Notes: generated from the letters alone by a model not told the origin. Shown: positions 16,154 through 25,640, numbered from the stretch's first letter. The stretch is 64,000 nucleotides of DNA from an uncultured Burkholderiales bacterium (GCA_937949525.1 CALEDT010000002.1:1-64000), one strand, 5' to 3'. Numbers and translations: made by a program.

Positions 16154-17227
16154 ATGCTACCCATCGATATCCGACCGGACGCCATCCTGCGTGAGTTGAA
16201 CGAGTACGGCGAAAAGCTCGCGCATGGCGTGAACAACCTGATGCAGGTGGGCGAGATCGCCTGCGGCGTGACGCCCAAGACCGTGGTGTACCAGGAAGAC
16301 AAGCTCAAGTTGTTCCGTTTCGATCCGCCGGCCGACCGGGTACCGTCGCGCGTGCCCTTGTTGATCGTCTACGCGCTGGTCAACCGTCCGTACATGACCG
16401 ACCTGCAGGAGAACCGTTCGACGGTGCGGGCGCTGATGGAAGCCGGGCAGGACGTCTATCTGGTGGACTGGGGCTATCCCGATCGCGCCGACCGGTTTCT
16501 CACGCTGGACGACTACATCAATGGTTATCTCGACCGCTCGGTCGACGTCATCCGCGAACGGCACCGCCTGCAGCGCATCAACCTGCTGGGCATCTGTCAG
16601 GGGGGAACGTTCTCGCTGTGCTACGCGGCCCTGCATCCGGACAAGGTGAGCAATCTGGTCACGATGGTCACGCCAGTGGACTTTCAGACGCCGGACAACC
16701 TGCTGTCGCACTGGGTCCGCGAGGTCGATGTCGACCTACTGGTCGACACGCTGGGCAACGTGCCGGGCGAGATGCTCAACTGGACCTTCCTCAATCTCAA
16801 GCCCTACCAGTTGATGGGGCAGAAATATCTGGGCCTGCTGGACACGCTGGACGACCCGGAGGCGCTGAAGAACTTCCTGCGCATGGAGAAGTGGATATTC
16901 GACAGTCCTGATCAGGCCGGCGAAGCCTTCCGCCAGTTCATCAAGGACTTCTACCAGCACAACCGCCTGATCCACGGTGGCCTGACCATCGGTGAGCCGG
17001 TCGACCTGCGCAACGTGACCATGCCCGTACTCAACGTATTCGCCGAGCAGGACCATCTGGTTCCGCCCGACGCGTCCCGCGCCATGCGCGGGCGTCTGGG
17101 CACGAACGATTACACCGAACTGTCGTTTCCGGGCGGCCACATCGGCATCTACGTCAGCGGCAAGGCGCAGAAAACCGTACCCCCCGCGATCGGCAAATGG
17201 CTGGATGCGCGCGCGCCGGCGCGTTGA
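16154..17227 (+). CDS. phaC: Class III PHA synthase catalytic subunit PhaC
   Basis: This 357-residue alpha/beta-hydrolase-fold polymerase joins (R)-3-hydroxyacyl-CoA monomers into PHA at the granule surface. The lipase-like box is GICQGG with nucleophile Cys148. The other catalytic residues are Asp300 in FAEQDHLVPP and His329 in GGHIGIYVSG, matching Cys149/Asp302/His331 of A. vinosum. The short length and the neighbouring phaE make it class III, not class I. The conserved DWGYPD and FDSPDQAGEAFRQF blocks are present. It is the last gene of phaEC. The convergent HDOD gene ends 37 nt away, with no strong hairpin terminator seen between them. Confidence 0.96.
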   Translation: MLPIDIRPDAILRELNEYGEKLAHGVNNLMQVGEIACGVTPKTVVYQEDKLKLFRFDPPADRVPSRVPLLIVYALVNRPYMTDLQENRSTVRALMEAGQDVYLVDWGYPDRADRFLTLDDYINGYLDRSVDVIRERHRLQRINLLGICQGGTFSLCYAALHPDKVSNLVTMVTPVDFQTPDNLLSHWVREVDVDLLVDTLGNVPGEMLNWTFLNLKPYQLMGQKYLGLLDTLDDPEALKNFLRMEKWIFDSPDQAGEAFRQFIKDFYQHNRLIHGGLTIGEPVDLRNVTMPVLNVFAEQDHLVPPDASRAMRGRLGTNDYTELSFPGGHIGIYVSGKAQKTVPPAIGKWLDARAPAR

Positions 17228-17264
17228 CGCGCTTGGCCGGTAGATGCGCGCAGGCGGGGGCGTT

Positions 17265-18818
17265 TCAGGATTTGACCTTGGCCAGACCGCGCGCGGCCTG
17301 CAGGCACAGCATCTTGAAATCGGTGTAGGTGAGCGGATCCAGGACTGAACCGTCCCGTCCCCGGTCGGCGTAGATCAGCGCAATCGGGCGGTCACCCTGG
17401 TGCAGGCTCATGGCGAAGAACTCGTTGTCGCCCACCAGCGGCCGCAGGTGCGGGGCGATCATGGGCAGCAGTTTGGCGCGATTGCCGTCGTTGAGCCACA
17501 CGCCCTGCATCTTGCCCATCAGTTGCGCGAACAGATCCTTGCCGGCCAGCGGAAACTCGAAATGGCGCAGCGGATCGTCGCTGGCCACGCCCAACGTGAA
17601 GCGGGTCTTCACGCGCGTGCCGTCGGGCGTCACCATGGCAAACAGGATGCGCGCCAGGCCGAGGCCGGAATGCAGACCCTTGAGGATGACCGCCGACATC
17701 TGGTTGATGGTGTAGCTGCCGTCCAGATGCGCCTCGATGTTTTTCAGGCTTTGCTGGAACACCTGTTTGTCCGGCACCGGACAGGCGGCGCTCGGCGCGG
17801 GTGCGCTGGACGCCGCCGGTGTCGCCGGTGTCGCCGGGGGGGACGGCGGTGCCGGTGCCGCCGGTGGTGCGGTGGTGGCGGCCGGCTCAGGCGGACGCGG
17901 GGAGGGCGCGGGCCGTTGCGCAGCGGCCTCGTCCATGTCGTCCTCGTCCGGCGGCCAGGGGCCCGGCAACATCGGGCACCAGGCTGCGGCCGGCGGCGCT
18001 GCGATCCAGTCGCAGGCGCGCGCGACGCGGGCCGCATTGGCATGCACCGTGGCGACGATGGTCTCCACCGGCGTGTTTTCGACGCCGGCCAGGGCGATGT
18101 AATCGGTCACCAAGGCTTCGTCCCACCAGCCGCGTTCGCTGCGTTCGGCGATGTCGACGCATGCGCTGACGATGCACTGGCGGGGCCGCTCGCCGCTTGC
18201 CATGACCAGCAGCTCGCGCGACGTGGCCGGTAGCTGCCACTCGGCCAGCAGGGCAGGGCGCAACGTGTCCAGTGTCGTGCCCAGGACCGCCTGATCGGCG
18301 GCCGTCGCGCCCATGCGTCGGCGCGCGCGATACCAACGCGGCGCAAGCTCCGGTGCACGCAGCAGCAGCAGGAACTCCGGCAGGTGGTACAGGAGTGCCG
18401 CCACCTGCACTTCTTCGGCATGCACATCGGCGTGCAGTACGGCGAAGTCACGCGCCTGCCATGCGGCATGCTGGGCGCGGCGGGTCAGCGCATGCAGCTT
18501 GCGCACGACATAAGGATCACGCGCGGCCGGCGTATCCTCCAGCACCGACAGCTTGCGTGCAGCGTCGATATACGCGCCGATGCCCTGCATCATCAGGCCG
18601 TGTTCAACCGTCGTCACTTCCGTGCCGTAGCGTTCACCGACCTTCTTGTTGATGGTGTGCAGCAACTGGTAACTGGCCAGCGGGTCGGCCAGTACCTCGG
18701 CCGCCAACTGACGCGCGGTGATGGCCTCACGCCGATCGCTCATGGCGGTGACCACGGCCTTGGTGCGCTTGAACACCGGCAACTCGCCCGGCCTCAGCCT
18801 TTCGATCCAGTCGGTCAC
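17265..18818 (-). CDS. HDOD-domain signalling protein with C-terminal GAF-like domain
   Basis: This is a 517-residue protein. The N-terminal part (about 10-230) is a HDOD helical domain, seen in AEVLADPLASYQLLHTINK, EHGLMMQGIGAYIDAARKL and EVQVAALLYHLPEFLLLL. HDOD domains lack the catalytic HD metal residues and act as regulators. A Pro/Ala/Thr linker of about 60 residues follows (about 285-345). The C-terminal 165 residues resemble a GAF sensor (ILKGLHSGLGLARILFAMV, FFAMSLHQGDRPIALIYADRG). It is the last gene of the motA-motB-methyltransferase group and overlaps the preceding gene by 4 nt (ATGA). A similar HDOD-GAF protein is encoded at 59283-60716. Confidence 0.8.
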   Translation of the reverse strand: MTDWIERLRPGELPVFKRTKAVVTAMSDRREAITARQLAAEVLADPLASYQLLHTINKKVGERYGTEVTTVEHGLMMQGIGAYIDAARKLSVLEDTPAARDPYVVRKLHALTRRAQHAAWQARDFAVLHADVHAEEVQVAALLYHLPEFLLLLRAPELAPRWYRARRRMGATAADQAVLGTTLDTLRPALLAEWQLPATSRELLVMASGERPRQCIVSACVDIAERSERGWWDEALVTDYIALAGVENTPVETIVATVHANAARVARACDWIAAPPAAAWCPMLPGPWPPDEDDMDEAAAQRPAPSPRPPEPAATTAPPAAPAPPSPPATPATPAASSAPAPSAACPVPDKQVFQQSLKNIEAHLDGSYTINQMSAVILKGLHSGLGLARILFAMVTPDGTRVKTRFTLGVASDDPLRHFEFPLAGKDLFAQLMGKMQGVWLNDGNRAKLLPMIAPHLRPLVGDNEFFAMSLHQGDRPIALIYADRGRDGSVLDPLTYTDFKMLCLQAARGLAKVKS

Positions 18819-19579
18819 GCCGGCATCCTCCAGATCAGCAGACGGGCACGGGACAGATCGTCGACCTCGACGATCTCATGCGGCACGGCATCGGGGATCG
18901 CAAAGCTGTTGCTCACCAGCAGACTGCCCGGACGCATCTCGGCGATCGCCTTGCGCCACAACCGCGGCATGGCGGCGGGGGACAGGTAGGCGTACACCAC
19001 GTCGGCCTCGCCCAAGTGTGTGCGCCACAGGTCGGCGAGCCGGATCTCGGCACGGCCCGCCAGGCGCAGCCTGGCCAGCAACCAGTTCAACGGGGCGGAC
19101 TCGACACCCACCAGCCGGACGTCGGGGCGCAGGCTGGCCACGCGCGCCAGCGGCCCGCCCAGACCGCAACCGAGGTCGATCAGGGTGCTTGCCGGCGGCA
19201 GCCGTTGCGCCAGCGCCTCGGCGGCGCGCGCACTGGACAGGTACAAGGGCACGCGATGGCGTATGGCGCCCAATGACGTCAGGGCCAGGAGCACGAAGCC
19301 GGCCAGGAACCAGCCGGGGTCCAGGTCGGCGCGCGCCGTCAGCCACAACGCCGGCACGAACAGCAGGTTGATCGCCAGCCACCACACCGGCAGACGCCAC
19401 CACGCGGCCAACGCCGCGGCGCTGACGCCGATGCCCAGGGCCAGCAGCCAAGCGGGCAGGGTGAGACCGGCGCCGACCATGACCAGGGCCAGCACGATGC
19501 CGGGCAGGTGCGCCAGCAGCGCGCCCAACGCCGGGTGGGAAGTGAAGCGCTGGGGGCGCAGGACTTCAGCGGCGCACAT
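18815..19579 (-). CDS. Membrane-anchored class I SAM-dependent methyltransferase
   Basis: This 254-residue protein has three or four hydrophobic segments in its first half (about 20-40, 42-60, 64-80 and 88-106). A cytoplasmic Rossmann domain follows, with SAM motif STLIDLGCGLGG, then VGVESAPLN and VVYAYLSPAAMP. The acceptor is unknown. Small tetraspan methyltransferases of this shape are uncommon, and I cannot name the family. Its start lies 14 nt inside the end of motB and its stop overlaps the HDOD start by 4 nt, so it is translated with the stator genes. A link to flagellar or membrane-signal function is inferred from position only. Confidence 0.75.
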   Translation of the reverse strand: MCAAEVLRPQRFTSHPALGALLAHLPGIVLALVMVGAGLTLPAWLLALGIGVSAAALAAWWRLPVWWLAINLLFVPALWLTARADLDPGWFLAGFVLLALTSLGAIRHRVPLYLSSARAAEALAQRLPPASTLIDLGCGLGGPLARVASLRPDVRLVGVESAPLNWLLARLRLAGRAEIRLADLWRTHLGEADVVYAYLSPAAMPRLWRKAIAEMRPGSLLVSNSFAIPDAVPHEIVEVDDLSRARLLIWRMPA

Positions 19580-20471
19580 CCAGTTTCTCCGCCACCGCCT
19601 GGGCGGAGTCGGCGTCGAACTGGCGACCCTCGCGCATGATGGCCTCCTCGGCCTGACGGTTCATCACGATGATGGATATGCGCCGATTGACCGGTGCCGA
19701 CGGATTGTCGTGATCGAACGGAATGGCCGAGGCCAGGCCGACCACACGCAGCACTTTGCCTTCCTCCAGGCCACCGGCCACCAGTTCCCGCCGCGACGCA
19801 TTGGCGCGATCGGCGGACAGCTCCCAGTTGCTGTAGCCGCGTTCTCCGCCGATGAACGGTACCGCGTCGGTATGGCCGGACAGGCTGATGCGGTAGGGCA
19901 CTTCATTCAAAGTCTTGCCGATCTCGCGCAGGATCTCGCGGGTGTAAGGCTTCATCACCGCGCCGCCGGAATCGAACATGGGGCGGTTCTGTTCGTCGAC
20001 GATCTGGATGCGCAGTCCTTCGGTGGTGATGTCGATCTTGAGCTGGTTCTTGAACTGTGCCATGTTGGGGTTGCTGGCGATGGCGCGGTCCAGCTTCTCC
20101 TTGAGGTCGGACAGACGCGCGGCGTCCTGACGCGCCTCGGCCGCTTTCTGCTCGTCGCTCTTCTCCACCTCGCCGCGCTTGACCTGACCTGTGCGGCGCG
20201 TCAGATCCTCGCCGCCGCCCTTGATGACGCTGGTGGCATCACCGGCGCCCTCGCCACCGAGCAGGGCGACCTTGAGCGGCGTGTTGAAATGGTCGGCGAT
20301 GCCCTGCAACGTCGCCTTGGTGGCGGAGCCGAGCAGCCACATCAGCAGGAAGAAGGCCATCATCGCGGTGACGAAGTCCGCATAGGCGATCTTCCAGGCG
20401 CCGCCGTGCGCGCCGCCGGCCGCCTTCTTGATGCGTTTGATGACGATCGGGCGTTGTGAATCATCAGCCAT
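19566..20471 (-). CDS. motB: Flagellar stator protein MotB
   Basis: This is the 301-residue peptidoglycan-anchored stator subunit of the flagellar motor. Its transmembrane helix (about 28-50) carries the essential proton-binding aspartate in IAYADFVTAMMAFFLLMW. A plug/linker region rich in Lys, Asp and Gln follows (about 85-135). The OmpA-like peptidoglycan-binding domain includes ISLSGHTDAVPF, SNWELSADRANASRREL and NRRISIIV. It starts 36 nt after motA. The motif and the adjacent MotA support proton-type MotAB rather than the sodium-type PomAB, though ion choice is not certain from sequence. Confidence 0.95.
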   Translation of the reverse strand: MADDSQRPIVIKRIKKAAGGAHGGAWKIAYADFVTAMMAFFLLMWLLGSATKATLQGIADHFNTPLKVALLGGEGAGDATSVIKGGGEDLTRRTGQVKRGEVEKSDEQKAAEARQDAARLSDLKEKLDRAIASNPNMAQFKNQLKIDITTEGLRIQIVDEQNRPMFDSGGAVMKPYTREILREIGKTLNEVPYRISLSGHTDAVPFIGGERGYSNWELSADRANASRRELVAGGLEEGKVLRVVGLASAIPFDHDNPSAPVNRRISIIVMNRQAEEAIMREGRQFDADSAQAVAEKLDVRR

Positions 20472-20507
20472 CGCGGGTCTCCCGATTGTGTGCCTTCAGG
20501 CCGTTGC

Positions 20508-21368
20508 TCACTTGCCCTTGCGCTGCTTGATGTCTTCTTCCAGCTCGCGGAAGCTGGGCCGTTCGTTGGCGTACAGCACCTTGCGTCCGAATTCCACGCT
20601 GACCTGAGGCGCGAAGCCGTTGAGCGAGGCGAGCAGCACCACCTTGACGGTCTGCAACACCTTGGTGGACTCGTTGGCCTTGGTCTCCAGCACGCTGGCC
20701 AGCGGCGCCATGAAGCCGTAGGACAATAGGATGCCGAGGAAGGCGCCGACCAGGGCCTTGGCGATCAGACCGCCCAGTTCAGGCGGCGGCAGATGCAGCG
20801 AGCCCATGGTGATCACCACGCCCATCACCGCGGCGACGATGCCGAACGCCGGCAGCGCATCGGACATCTTGGCGACCGCGTGGGAAATGTGCATCTCTTC
20901 CTGGTGGTGGGTTTCGATTTCGCTGTCCATCAGATTCTCGATCTCCATCGCGTTGAGATTGCCGCCCACCATCATGCGCAGGTAGTCGGTGATGAACTCG
21001 ACTAGATGATGGTTGGCCGTGATGGTCGGGTATTTCGAAAAGATCGCGCTCTTGTCGGGCTCCTCGACGTCGTTCTCCAGGGCCATCAGCCCCTCCTTGC
21101 GCGCCTTGGCCAAGAGTTCGAACAACAGACCCAGCAGTTCCATGTAAAAGGTCTTGGTGTACTGCGAGCCCTTGAAGCAACTGGCCAGGCCGGCCAGGGT
21201 GTGCTTGAGCGCGTGCGCGTTGTTGGCGGCGATGAAGGCGCCCAGCGCGCCGCCGAAGATCATGATGAACTTGGTGGGCTGGATCAGCGCGGCGATGGGC
21301 CCGCCGATGACCACGTAGGCTCCGAAGATGCAGCCGAGAGCGACGACCCAGCCGATGATCACGAACAT
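20508..21368 (-). CDS. motA: Flagellar stator protein MotA
   Basis: This 286-residue protein with four membrane helices forms the torque-generating channel with MotB. The cytoplasmic loop contains LAKARKEGLMALENDVEEP, with the conserved charged residues that contact FliG. The conserved prolines are in SDALPAFGIVAAVMGVVIT and LLSYGFMAPL. The length (E. coli MotA is 295) and GGxxGAFIAANN support MotA. The gene follows rnhB by 12 nt and so continues the lpx operon instead of sitting in a flagellar cluster. Separate promoters inside rnhB cannot be excluded. Confidence 0.95.
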   Translation of the reverse strand: MFVIIGWVVALGCIFGAYVVIGGPIAALIQPTKFIMIFGGALGAFIAANNAHALKHTLAGLASCFKGSQYTKTFYMELLGLLFELLAKARKEGLMALENDVEEPDKSAIFSKYPTITANHHLVEFITDYLRMMVGGNLNAMEIENLMDSEIETHHQEEMHISHAVAKMSDALPAFGIVAAVMGVVITMGSLHLPPPELGGLIAKALVGAFLGILLSYGFMAPLASVLETKANESTKVLQTVKVVLLASLNGFAPQVSVEFGRKVLYANERPSFRELEEDIKQRKGK

Positions 21369-21380
21369 GCTCAGGTTCTC

Positions 21381-21977
21381 CTAGTCGATTGATTCTTGTC
21401 GCAGCATACGCCGAACCGGGCCGAACGTGCGCCGGTGTGCGGCGCAGGGCCCATGCGCGCGCAAGGCCGCGAGATGCTCCGCGGTGGGATAGCCGGCGTG
21501 CCGGTCGAAACCGTACGCGGGGTGGATATCGGCCAGGCGGCGCATTTCTTGATCGCGTTCCGTCTTGGCCAGGATGGAAGCAGCGCTGATGCAGGGTTCG
21601 CTGGCGTCGCCGCGCACGATGGCGCGTGACGCCACCGGCAGATCGGGACAACGGTTGCCGTCCACCAGGGCGAGCGTCGCCTGCGGGCGCAGTCCAAGCA
21701 CGGCACGGCGCATGGCCAGCATGGTCGCGCCGAGGATGTTGAGCGCTTCGATCTCCGCAACGCTGGCGCTGGCCACATGCCAGGCCAGCGCGTGGGCGCG
21801 GATGGCTTCGGCCAGGCGCACACGGTTGGCAGCGGCCAGCTTCTTGGAATCCTTGAGGCCGGGTATGGGTCTTGCCGGATCCAGGATCACCGCCGCGGCG
21901 TACACCGGTCCGGCCAGCGGGCCGCGCCCGGCCTCGTCGACCCCGCAGATCAGCGTGGTTTCAACCATCGTCGTCAT
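21381..21977 (-). CDS. rnhB: Ribonuclease HII
   Basis: This 198-residue enzyme cuts the RNA strand of RNA/DNA hybrids and starts repair of single ribonucleotides in DNA. The active-site residues are visible: D-E in [16 protein letters not shown] in ALVDGNRCP, and the last acidic residue in [15 protein letters not shown]. The G-R-G motif that reads the RNA-DNA junction is intact. The gene overlaps the end of lpxB by 17 nt. An internal ATG (MVETTLICG) three codons later would reduce this to 8 nt. The lpxA-lpxB-rnhB order is usual in Gammaproteobacteria. Confidence 0.96.
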   Translation of the reverse strand: MTTMVETTLICGVDEAGRGPLAGPVYAAAVILDPARPIPGLKDSKKLAAANRVRLAEAIRAHALAWHVASASVAEIEALNILGATMLAMRRAVLGLRPQATLALVDGNRCPDLPVASRAIVRGDASEPCISAASILAKTERDQEMRRLADIHPAYGFDRHAGYPTAEHLAALRAHGPCAAHRRTFGPVRRMLRQESID

Positions 21978-23154
21978 GACGGCATCCGGTCAGGAACGGG
22001 CGCAATGCGCGAGCGATCAGCGCCGGCGTGTCACGCTTCAGCCGTGCGCGCTGGGTGCGAAACATGCGGGTCTGCGCGGCCGCCGCTTGCGGATCGGCCA
22101 GCAGTCGATGCAGGGCTTCAGCCAGCGCATGCGGTTCGGCCTGATGCTGGATCAGCTCCGGCACGACGGCATCACCGGCGAGGATGTTGGGCAGCCCGAT
22201 CCACGGCAGCAGCGCCTGCCGGCGCATGATCTGCCAGGTGAGCCAGGGCACGCGATAGGTGATGACGTGCGGACAGTCCAGCAGCAGGGCTTCGAGCGTG
22301 GCCGTTCCCGAAGCGATCAACGCAGCGTCGGCGGCTTGCAGCGCATCGTGCGCATGGCCATAGAGCATGCGGATCGGCAGTTGTGTCGCGTCCTGCTCAT
22401 GCAGTTGGCGCTCGAAGCGCGCACGCGTGGCACGATTCACCAACGGAATCAGGAAACGCGCCTGCGGCCGCCGCTCGGCCAGTTGCTGCGCGGCGGCGAT
22501 ACACAGCGTGCCGAGTGATTCCAGTTCGCTCATGCGGCTGCCGGGCATCAGCACCACGTATTCGCCTTCTGCCGTCAGGCCGAGGCGTTCGCGCGCACGC
22601 CCGCGGTTCGGCTCGGGCAGGGCGTGCGCCAGCGGATGGCCGACGTAGGTGGCCGGAATGCCGGCGCGCTGGTAGATCTCCTCCTCGAACGGGAAGATCA
22701 GCAAGGTGTGGTCGGCGGCACGCCGCACCTTCTCGATGCGGCGCGGGCGCCATGCCCATACCGATGGGCTGACGAAGTGGGCCGTGGCGATGCCGGCACA
22801 CTTGAGATCGCGTTCCAGCGCGAGATTGAAATCCGGTGCGTCGATGCCGATGAACAGGCGCGGCGGCCGTGCCAGCAACTCCCGGCGCAGATCCCGACGT
22901 ATGGCGAGGATGCGGCGCAGGCCGCCCAGCGCCTCGACGTAGCCGCGCACCGACAAGGTCTCCATGTCGTGCAGCGAACGTGCGCCGGCGGCCTGCATGC
23001 GCGGCCCGGCTATACCGTAGAAGCCGTCGGCCAGGCCGGCGTGCTTGAGTGCGTCGATGAGCAGGCCGCCCAGCAGATCGCCGGAGGCTTCGCCGGCGAC
23101 CACGGCGACTTGGCGCGCCATGTCGGAATGCAAGCCGGTCCCCTGGCGCGCCAT
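21961..23154 (-). CDS. lpxB: Lipid-A-disaccharide synthase
   Basis: This 397-residue peripheral membrane glycosyltransferase (GT19) joins UDP-2,3-diacylglucosamine and lipid X into the lipid A disaccharide. Family blocks are [16 protein letters not shown] at the N-terminus, [51 protein letters not shown] and the C-terminal [11 protein letters not shown]. Two in-frame starts both encode M-A-R-Q. The first, at 23154, lies 6 nt after the lpxA stop and the second at 23121 matches the usual N-terminus more closely, so the first 11 residues are uncertain. Confidence 0.95.
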   Translation of the reverse strand: MARQGTGLHSDMARQVAVVAGEASGDLLGGLLIDALKHAGLADGFYGIAGPRMQAAGARSLHDMETLSVRGYVEALGGLRRILAIRRDLRRELLARPPRLFIGIDAPDFNLALERDLKCAGIATAHFVSPSVWAWRPRRIEKVRRAADHTLLIFPFEEEIYQRAGIPATYVGHPLAHALPEPNRGRARERLGLTAEGEYVVLMPGSRMSELESLGTLCIAAAQQLAERRPQARFLIPLVNRATRARFERQLHEQDATQLPIRMLYGHAHDALQAADAALIASGTATLEALLLDCPHVITYRVPWLTWQIMRRQALLPWIGLPNILAGDAVVPELIQHQAEPHALAEALHRLLADPQAAAAQTRMFRTQRARLKRDTPALIARALRPFLTGCRHDDDG

Positions 23155-23160
23155 GAACGA

Positions 23161-23955
23161 TCAGCGCAGGATGCCGCGTCCGGGTGTCGCCAGGAACTCG
23201 ACCAGAGGCTGCAATTCCGGCCGCTGCCGCGCCTCGTCGGCGATGTGGGCACGGGCGTCGGCCAGGCCGAGGCCGGACTTGTACAGGGTCTTGTAGGCAC
23301 GCTTGACGGCGGCCAGGGCTTCGGTGTCGAAGCCGCGGCGCTTCAGCCCCTCGGCGTTGATGCCGTGCGGGCTGGCGGGGTTGCCCGCGACCATGACGTA
23401 GGGCGGCACGTCCTGACGGATCACCGAGGCGATGCCGGTGATCACATGCGCGCCGATGCGGCAGAACTGGTGCACGCCGGTGAAGCCACCGAGGATGGCG
23501 TGATCTTGCACGACGACATGGCCTGCCAGCGAGGCATTGTTGGCGAAAATGGTGTGGTTGCCGATGACGCAGTCATGTGCCACATGCACGTAGGCCATGA
23601 TCCAGTTGCCGTCACCGATGCGGGTCACCCCCTTGTCCTGCACGGTGCCGGTGTTGAAGGTGCAGAACTCGCGTATGACGTTGCCATCGCCGATCTCCAG
23701 CCGGGTCGGCTCGCCGGCGTACTTCTTGTCCTGCGGCTGCTCGCCCAGCGAGGCGAACTGGAAGATGCGGTTACCGCGACCGATACGGGTATGGCCGGTG
23801 ATGACCACGTGCGGCCCCACCTCGGTATCCGCGTCGATCTGCACATGTTCGCCGATCACGCTGTAGGCGCCGATGCGCACGTTGGCGCCCAGACGCGCGC
23901 CATCCGCCACCAGCGCGGTCGGGTGCACCAGGGCGGTGGGATCGATGGCGGTCAT
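23161..23955 (-). CDS. lpxA: UDP-N-acetylglucosamine acyltransferase
   Basis: This 264-residue enzyme adds the first 3-hydroxyacyl chain in lipid A synthesis. The N-terminal two thirds are hexapeptide repeats of a left-handed beta-helix (IGAYSVIGEHVQID, VGPHVVITGHTRIG). The catalytic histidine lies in the AYVHVAHDCVIGNHTIFANN region. The C-terminal helices contain GINAEGLKRRGFDTEAL. The start MTAIDPTALVHPTALV is the family norm. A 134-bp transposon-like element lies directly upstream, 8 nt from the ATG, separating it from fabZ. No strong ribosome site remains visible before the ATG. Confidence 0.95.
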   Translation of the reverse strand: MTAIDPTALVHPTALVADGARLGANVRIGAYSVIGEHVQIDADTEVGPHVVITGHTRIGRGNRIFQFASLGEQPQDKKYAGEPTRLEIGDGNVIREFCTFNTGTVQDKGVTRIGDGNWIMAYVHVAHDCVIGNHTIFANNASLAGHVVVQDHAILGGFTGVHQFCRIGAHVITGIASVIRQDVPPYVMVAGNPASPHGINAEGLKRRGFDTEALAAVKRAYKTLYKSGLGLADARAHIADEARQRPELQPLVEFLATPGRGILR

Positions 23956-23958
23956 CGC

Positions 23959-24102
23959 TTCAACCTAGAAACCGCAGTTGGACGTGCCAGCGGGCGCGTA
24001 GCGATCTCGCCCAAAAGGTGAACAGGATCGAAGGCAGAAAATCCAGCATGCATGCGGCGATGACCAAGGTGGGAAGCGGTCAACTGCGGTTTCTAGGTTC
24101 AA
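23959..24102. mobile_element. 134-bp MITE-like element with 17-bp terminal inverted repeats and 5-bp target duplication
   Basis: The element (23964-24097) begins CCTAGAAACCGCAGTTG and ends with its perfect inverse CAACTGCGGTTTCTAGG. It is flanked on both sides by the direct repeat TTCAA (23959-23963 and 24098-24102), the footprint of transposition. It is too short to encode a transposase, and the interior shows no clear gene. Ends beginning with CC and a 4-5 bp duplication resemble the IS1380 family. The right-hand TTCAA contains the fabZ stop codon. Removing the element and one duplicate leaves fabZ and lpxA 4 nt apart, so it inserted in an intact operon junction. Confidence 0.85.
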
Positions 24103-24542
24103 ACGAGCTGCTTGAGCGTGCACATCAGCTCCGCCTCGCACGCCAGTTGGCCATCCACCGTGGCCTTGGCCGCGAACTTCCAGATGCCGCGCGTGCAGCG
24201 CAGGATGCGCGCCTCCATGCGCACCTGGTCGCCGGGAACCACGGGTCGCTTGAAACGCGCCGCGTCGATACCGACGAAGTAGATCACGCTGTTTTCCGTC
24301 ACATCGCGTCCGTCGCTCTTGAACGCCAGCAACCCCGCGGTCTGCGCCAGGGCCTCGATCAGCAATACGCCCGGCATGACCGGGTGATTGGGGAAATGGC
24401 CCGGGAAGTGCGGTTCGTTCATGCTGACGTTCTTGATGGCGACGATGTGCTCGTTGGGCGTCATTTCCACTACCCGGTCCACCAGCAGGAACGGGTAGCG
24501 GTGCGGCAGATGCCGCATGATCTGTGCGATGTCCATGGTCAT
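24099..24542 (-). CDS. fabZ: 3-hydroxyacyl-[ACP] dehydratase FabZ
   Basis: This 147-residue hot-dog-fold dehydratase of fatty-acid elongation shares the 3-hydroxymyristoyl-ACP pool with LpxA and LpxD. The catalytic histidine is in [19 protein letters not shown], and the glutamate is in [15 protein letters not shown]. It begins [24 protein letters not shown]. The ATG at 24542 overlaps the lpxD stop by 4 nt. A second ATG two codons on is also possible. The stop TGA falls inside the target duplication of the adjoining MITE-like element, yet the reading frame is complete and of normal length. Confidence 0.96.
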   Translation of the reverse strand: MTMDIAQIMRHLPHRYPFLLVDRVVEMTPNEHIVAIKNVSMNEPHFPGHFPNHPVMPGVLLIEALAQTAGLLAFKSDGRDVTENSVIYFVGIDAARFKRPVVPGDQVRMEARILRCTRGIWKFAAKATVDGQLACEAELMCTLKQLV

Positions 24543-25591
24543 TTTTCAGCGGGTTCGATGGGTTGCGATGCGTTCTTTGCAAACGACTCCAAGTGCCTGA
24601 TGCGTTGCGCCAGGTGGTCGAGATGGCGCACGTGAGCGGCATTGCGCAGCCAGTCGCGATGCGGCATCAGCGGCAGTACGGAGGTGTAGGTGCCCGGTTC
24701 GCGGATGTCCTTGGCCACCAGACTGCCACCGGACACGATCACCCGGTCGCAGATCTCGATGTGGCCGACGATCATGGCCGCGCCGCCGATCTGGCAGTAG
24801 GCACCGATGCGCGTGGAACCGGCGATGCCGGTACAGCCGGCGATGGCGGTATGACGACCGATGCGGCAGTTGTGTGCGATCTGGATGAGATTGTCGAGTT
24901 TGACACCGTCCTCGATGATGGTGTCGTCCAATGCGCCGCGGTCGATCGTGGTGTTGGCGCCGACTTCCACGTCGTTGCCGATGACCACACGCCCGACCTG
25001 GGGCACCTTGACCCAATGGTCGCCGTCCCACGCCAAGCCGAAGCCATCGGCGCCGATCACGCTGCCGGGATGCAGCACCACGCGGTCACCGACGATGCAA
25101 CCGTGTTGTACCGTGCTATGGGCGTGCAGCAGACAATCCTCACCGATGCGCGCACCCGCACCGATCACGGCCAGCGCACCGATGCGGCTGCGCGCACCGA
25201 TCACCGCACCCGGACCGATCACCGCGCCGGCGTCGACGTGTACGTCCAGGCCGATGAAGGCGTCTTCCGCCACCATCGCGGCGGCGTGTATGCCCTCGCC
25301 ACGCACCGCTGCATCGTCATGCAACAGCGCCGCCGCACGCGCGAACGCGACATGCGGGTTGGCCACTGCGAGGCAGGGTTGCGGCAGGGTCTCCGCCAGT
25401 GCTTCGGGCACGATCAGCGCACCGGCGTGCGACGCCCTGGCCTGCGGCAGATACTTGGCGGAAGTCAGAAAGCCCAACTGGTCGGGGCCGGCACGCTCCA
25501 ACGAGGCGACGCTGGTCAGGGCGATATTTGCGTCCCCGCGCAGGTGCCCACCCAGGTGCGCGTGCAACTCACCGAGCGTGACAATGGTCAT
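24539..25591 (-). CDS. lpxD: UDP-3-O-(3-hydroxyacyl)glucosamine N-acyltransferase
   Basis: This 350-residue trimeric acyltransferase carries out the third step of lipid A synthesis. A uridine-binding N-terminal domain (about 1-95, with [16 protein letters not shown]) precedes a long left-handed beta-helix of hexapeptide repeats ([16 protein letters not shown]). The catalytic histidine lies in [19 protein letters not shown]. The C-terminal helix is charged. It follows the skp/ompH gene by 49 nt and overlaps fabZ by 4 nt, the normal skp-lpxD-fabZ order. Confidence 0.96.
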   Translation of the reverse strand: MTIVTLGELHAHLGGHLRGDANIALTSVASLERAGPDQLGFLTSAKYLPQARASHAGALIVPEALAETLPQPCLAVANPHVAFARAAALLHDDAAVRGEGIHAAAMVAEDAFIGLDVHVDAGAVIGPGAVIGARSRIGALAVIGAGARIGEDCLLHAHSTVQHGCIVGDRVVLHPGSVIGADGFGLAWDGDHWVKVPQVGRVVIGNDVEVGANTTIDRGALDDTIIEDGVKLDNLIQIAHNCRIGRHTAIAGCTGIAGSTRIGAYCQIGGAAMIVGHIEICDRVIVSGGSLVAKDIREPGTYTSVLPLMPHRDWLRNAAHVRHLDHLAQRIRHLESFAKNASQPIEPAEK

Positions 25592-25640
25592 GCGCCGTGG
25601 TCGACGAAGCGGTCCGGATGGTCGACTTGCATGCGCGACA

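Noticed and set aside
17750..17930. Repetitive GCCGGTG-like DNA suggesting a tandem repeat or phase-variable tract
   Set aside because: It is the codon-biased DNA of a Pro/Ala/Thr linker, with no exact repeat unit or slippage-prone run.
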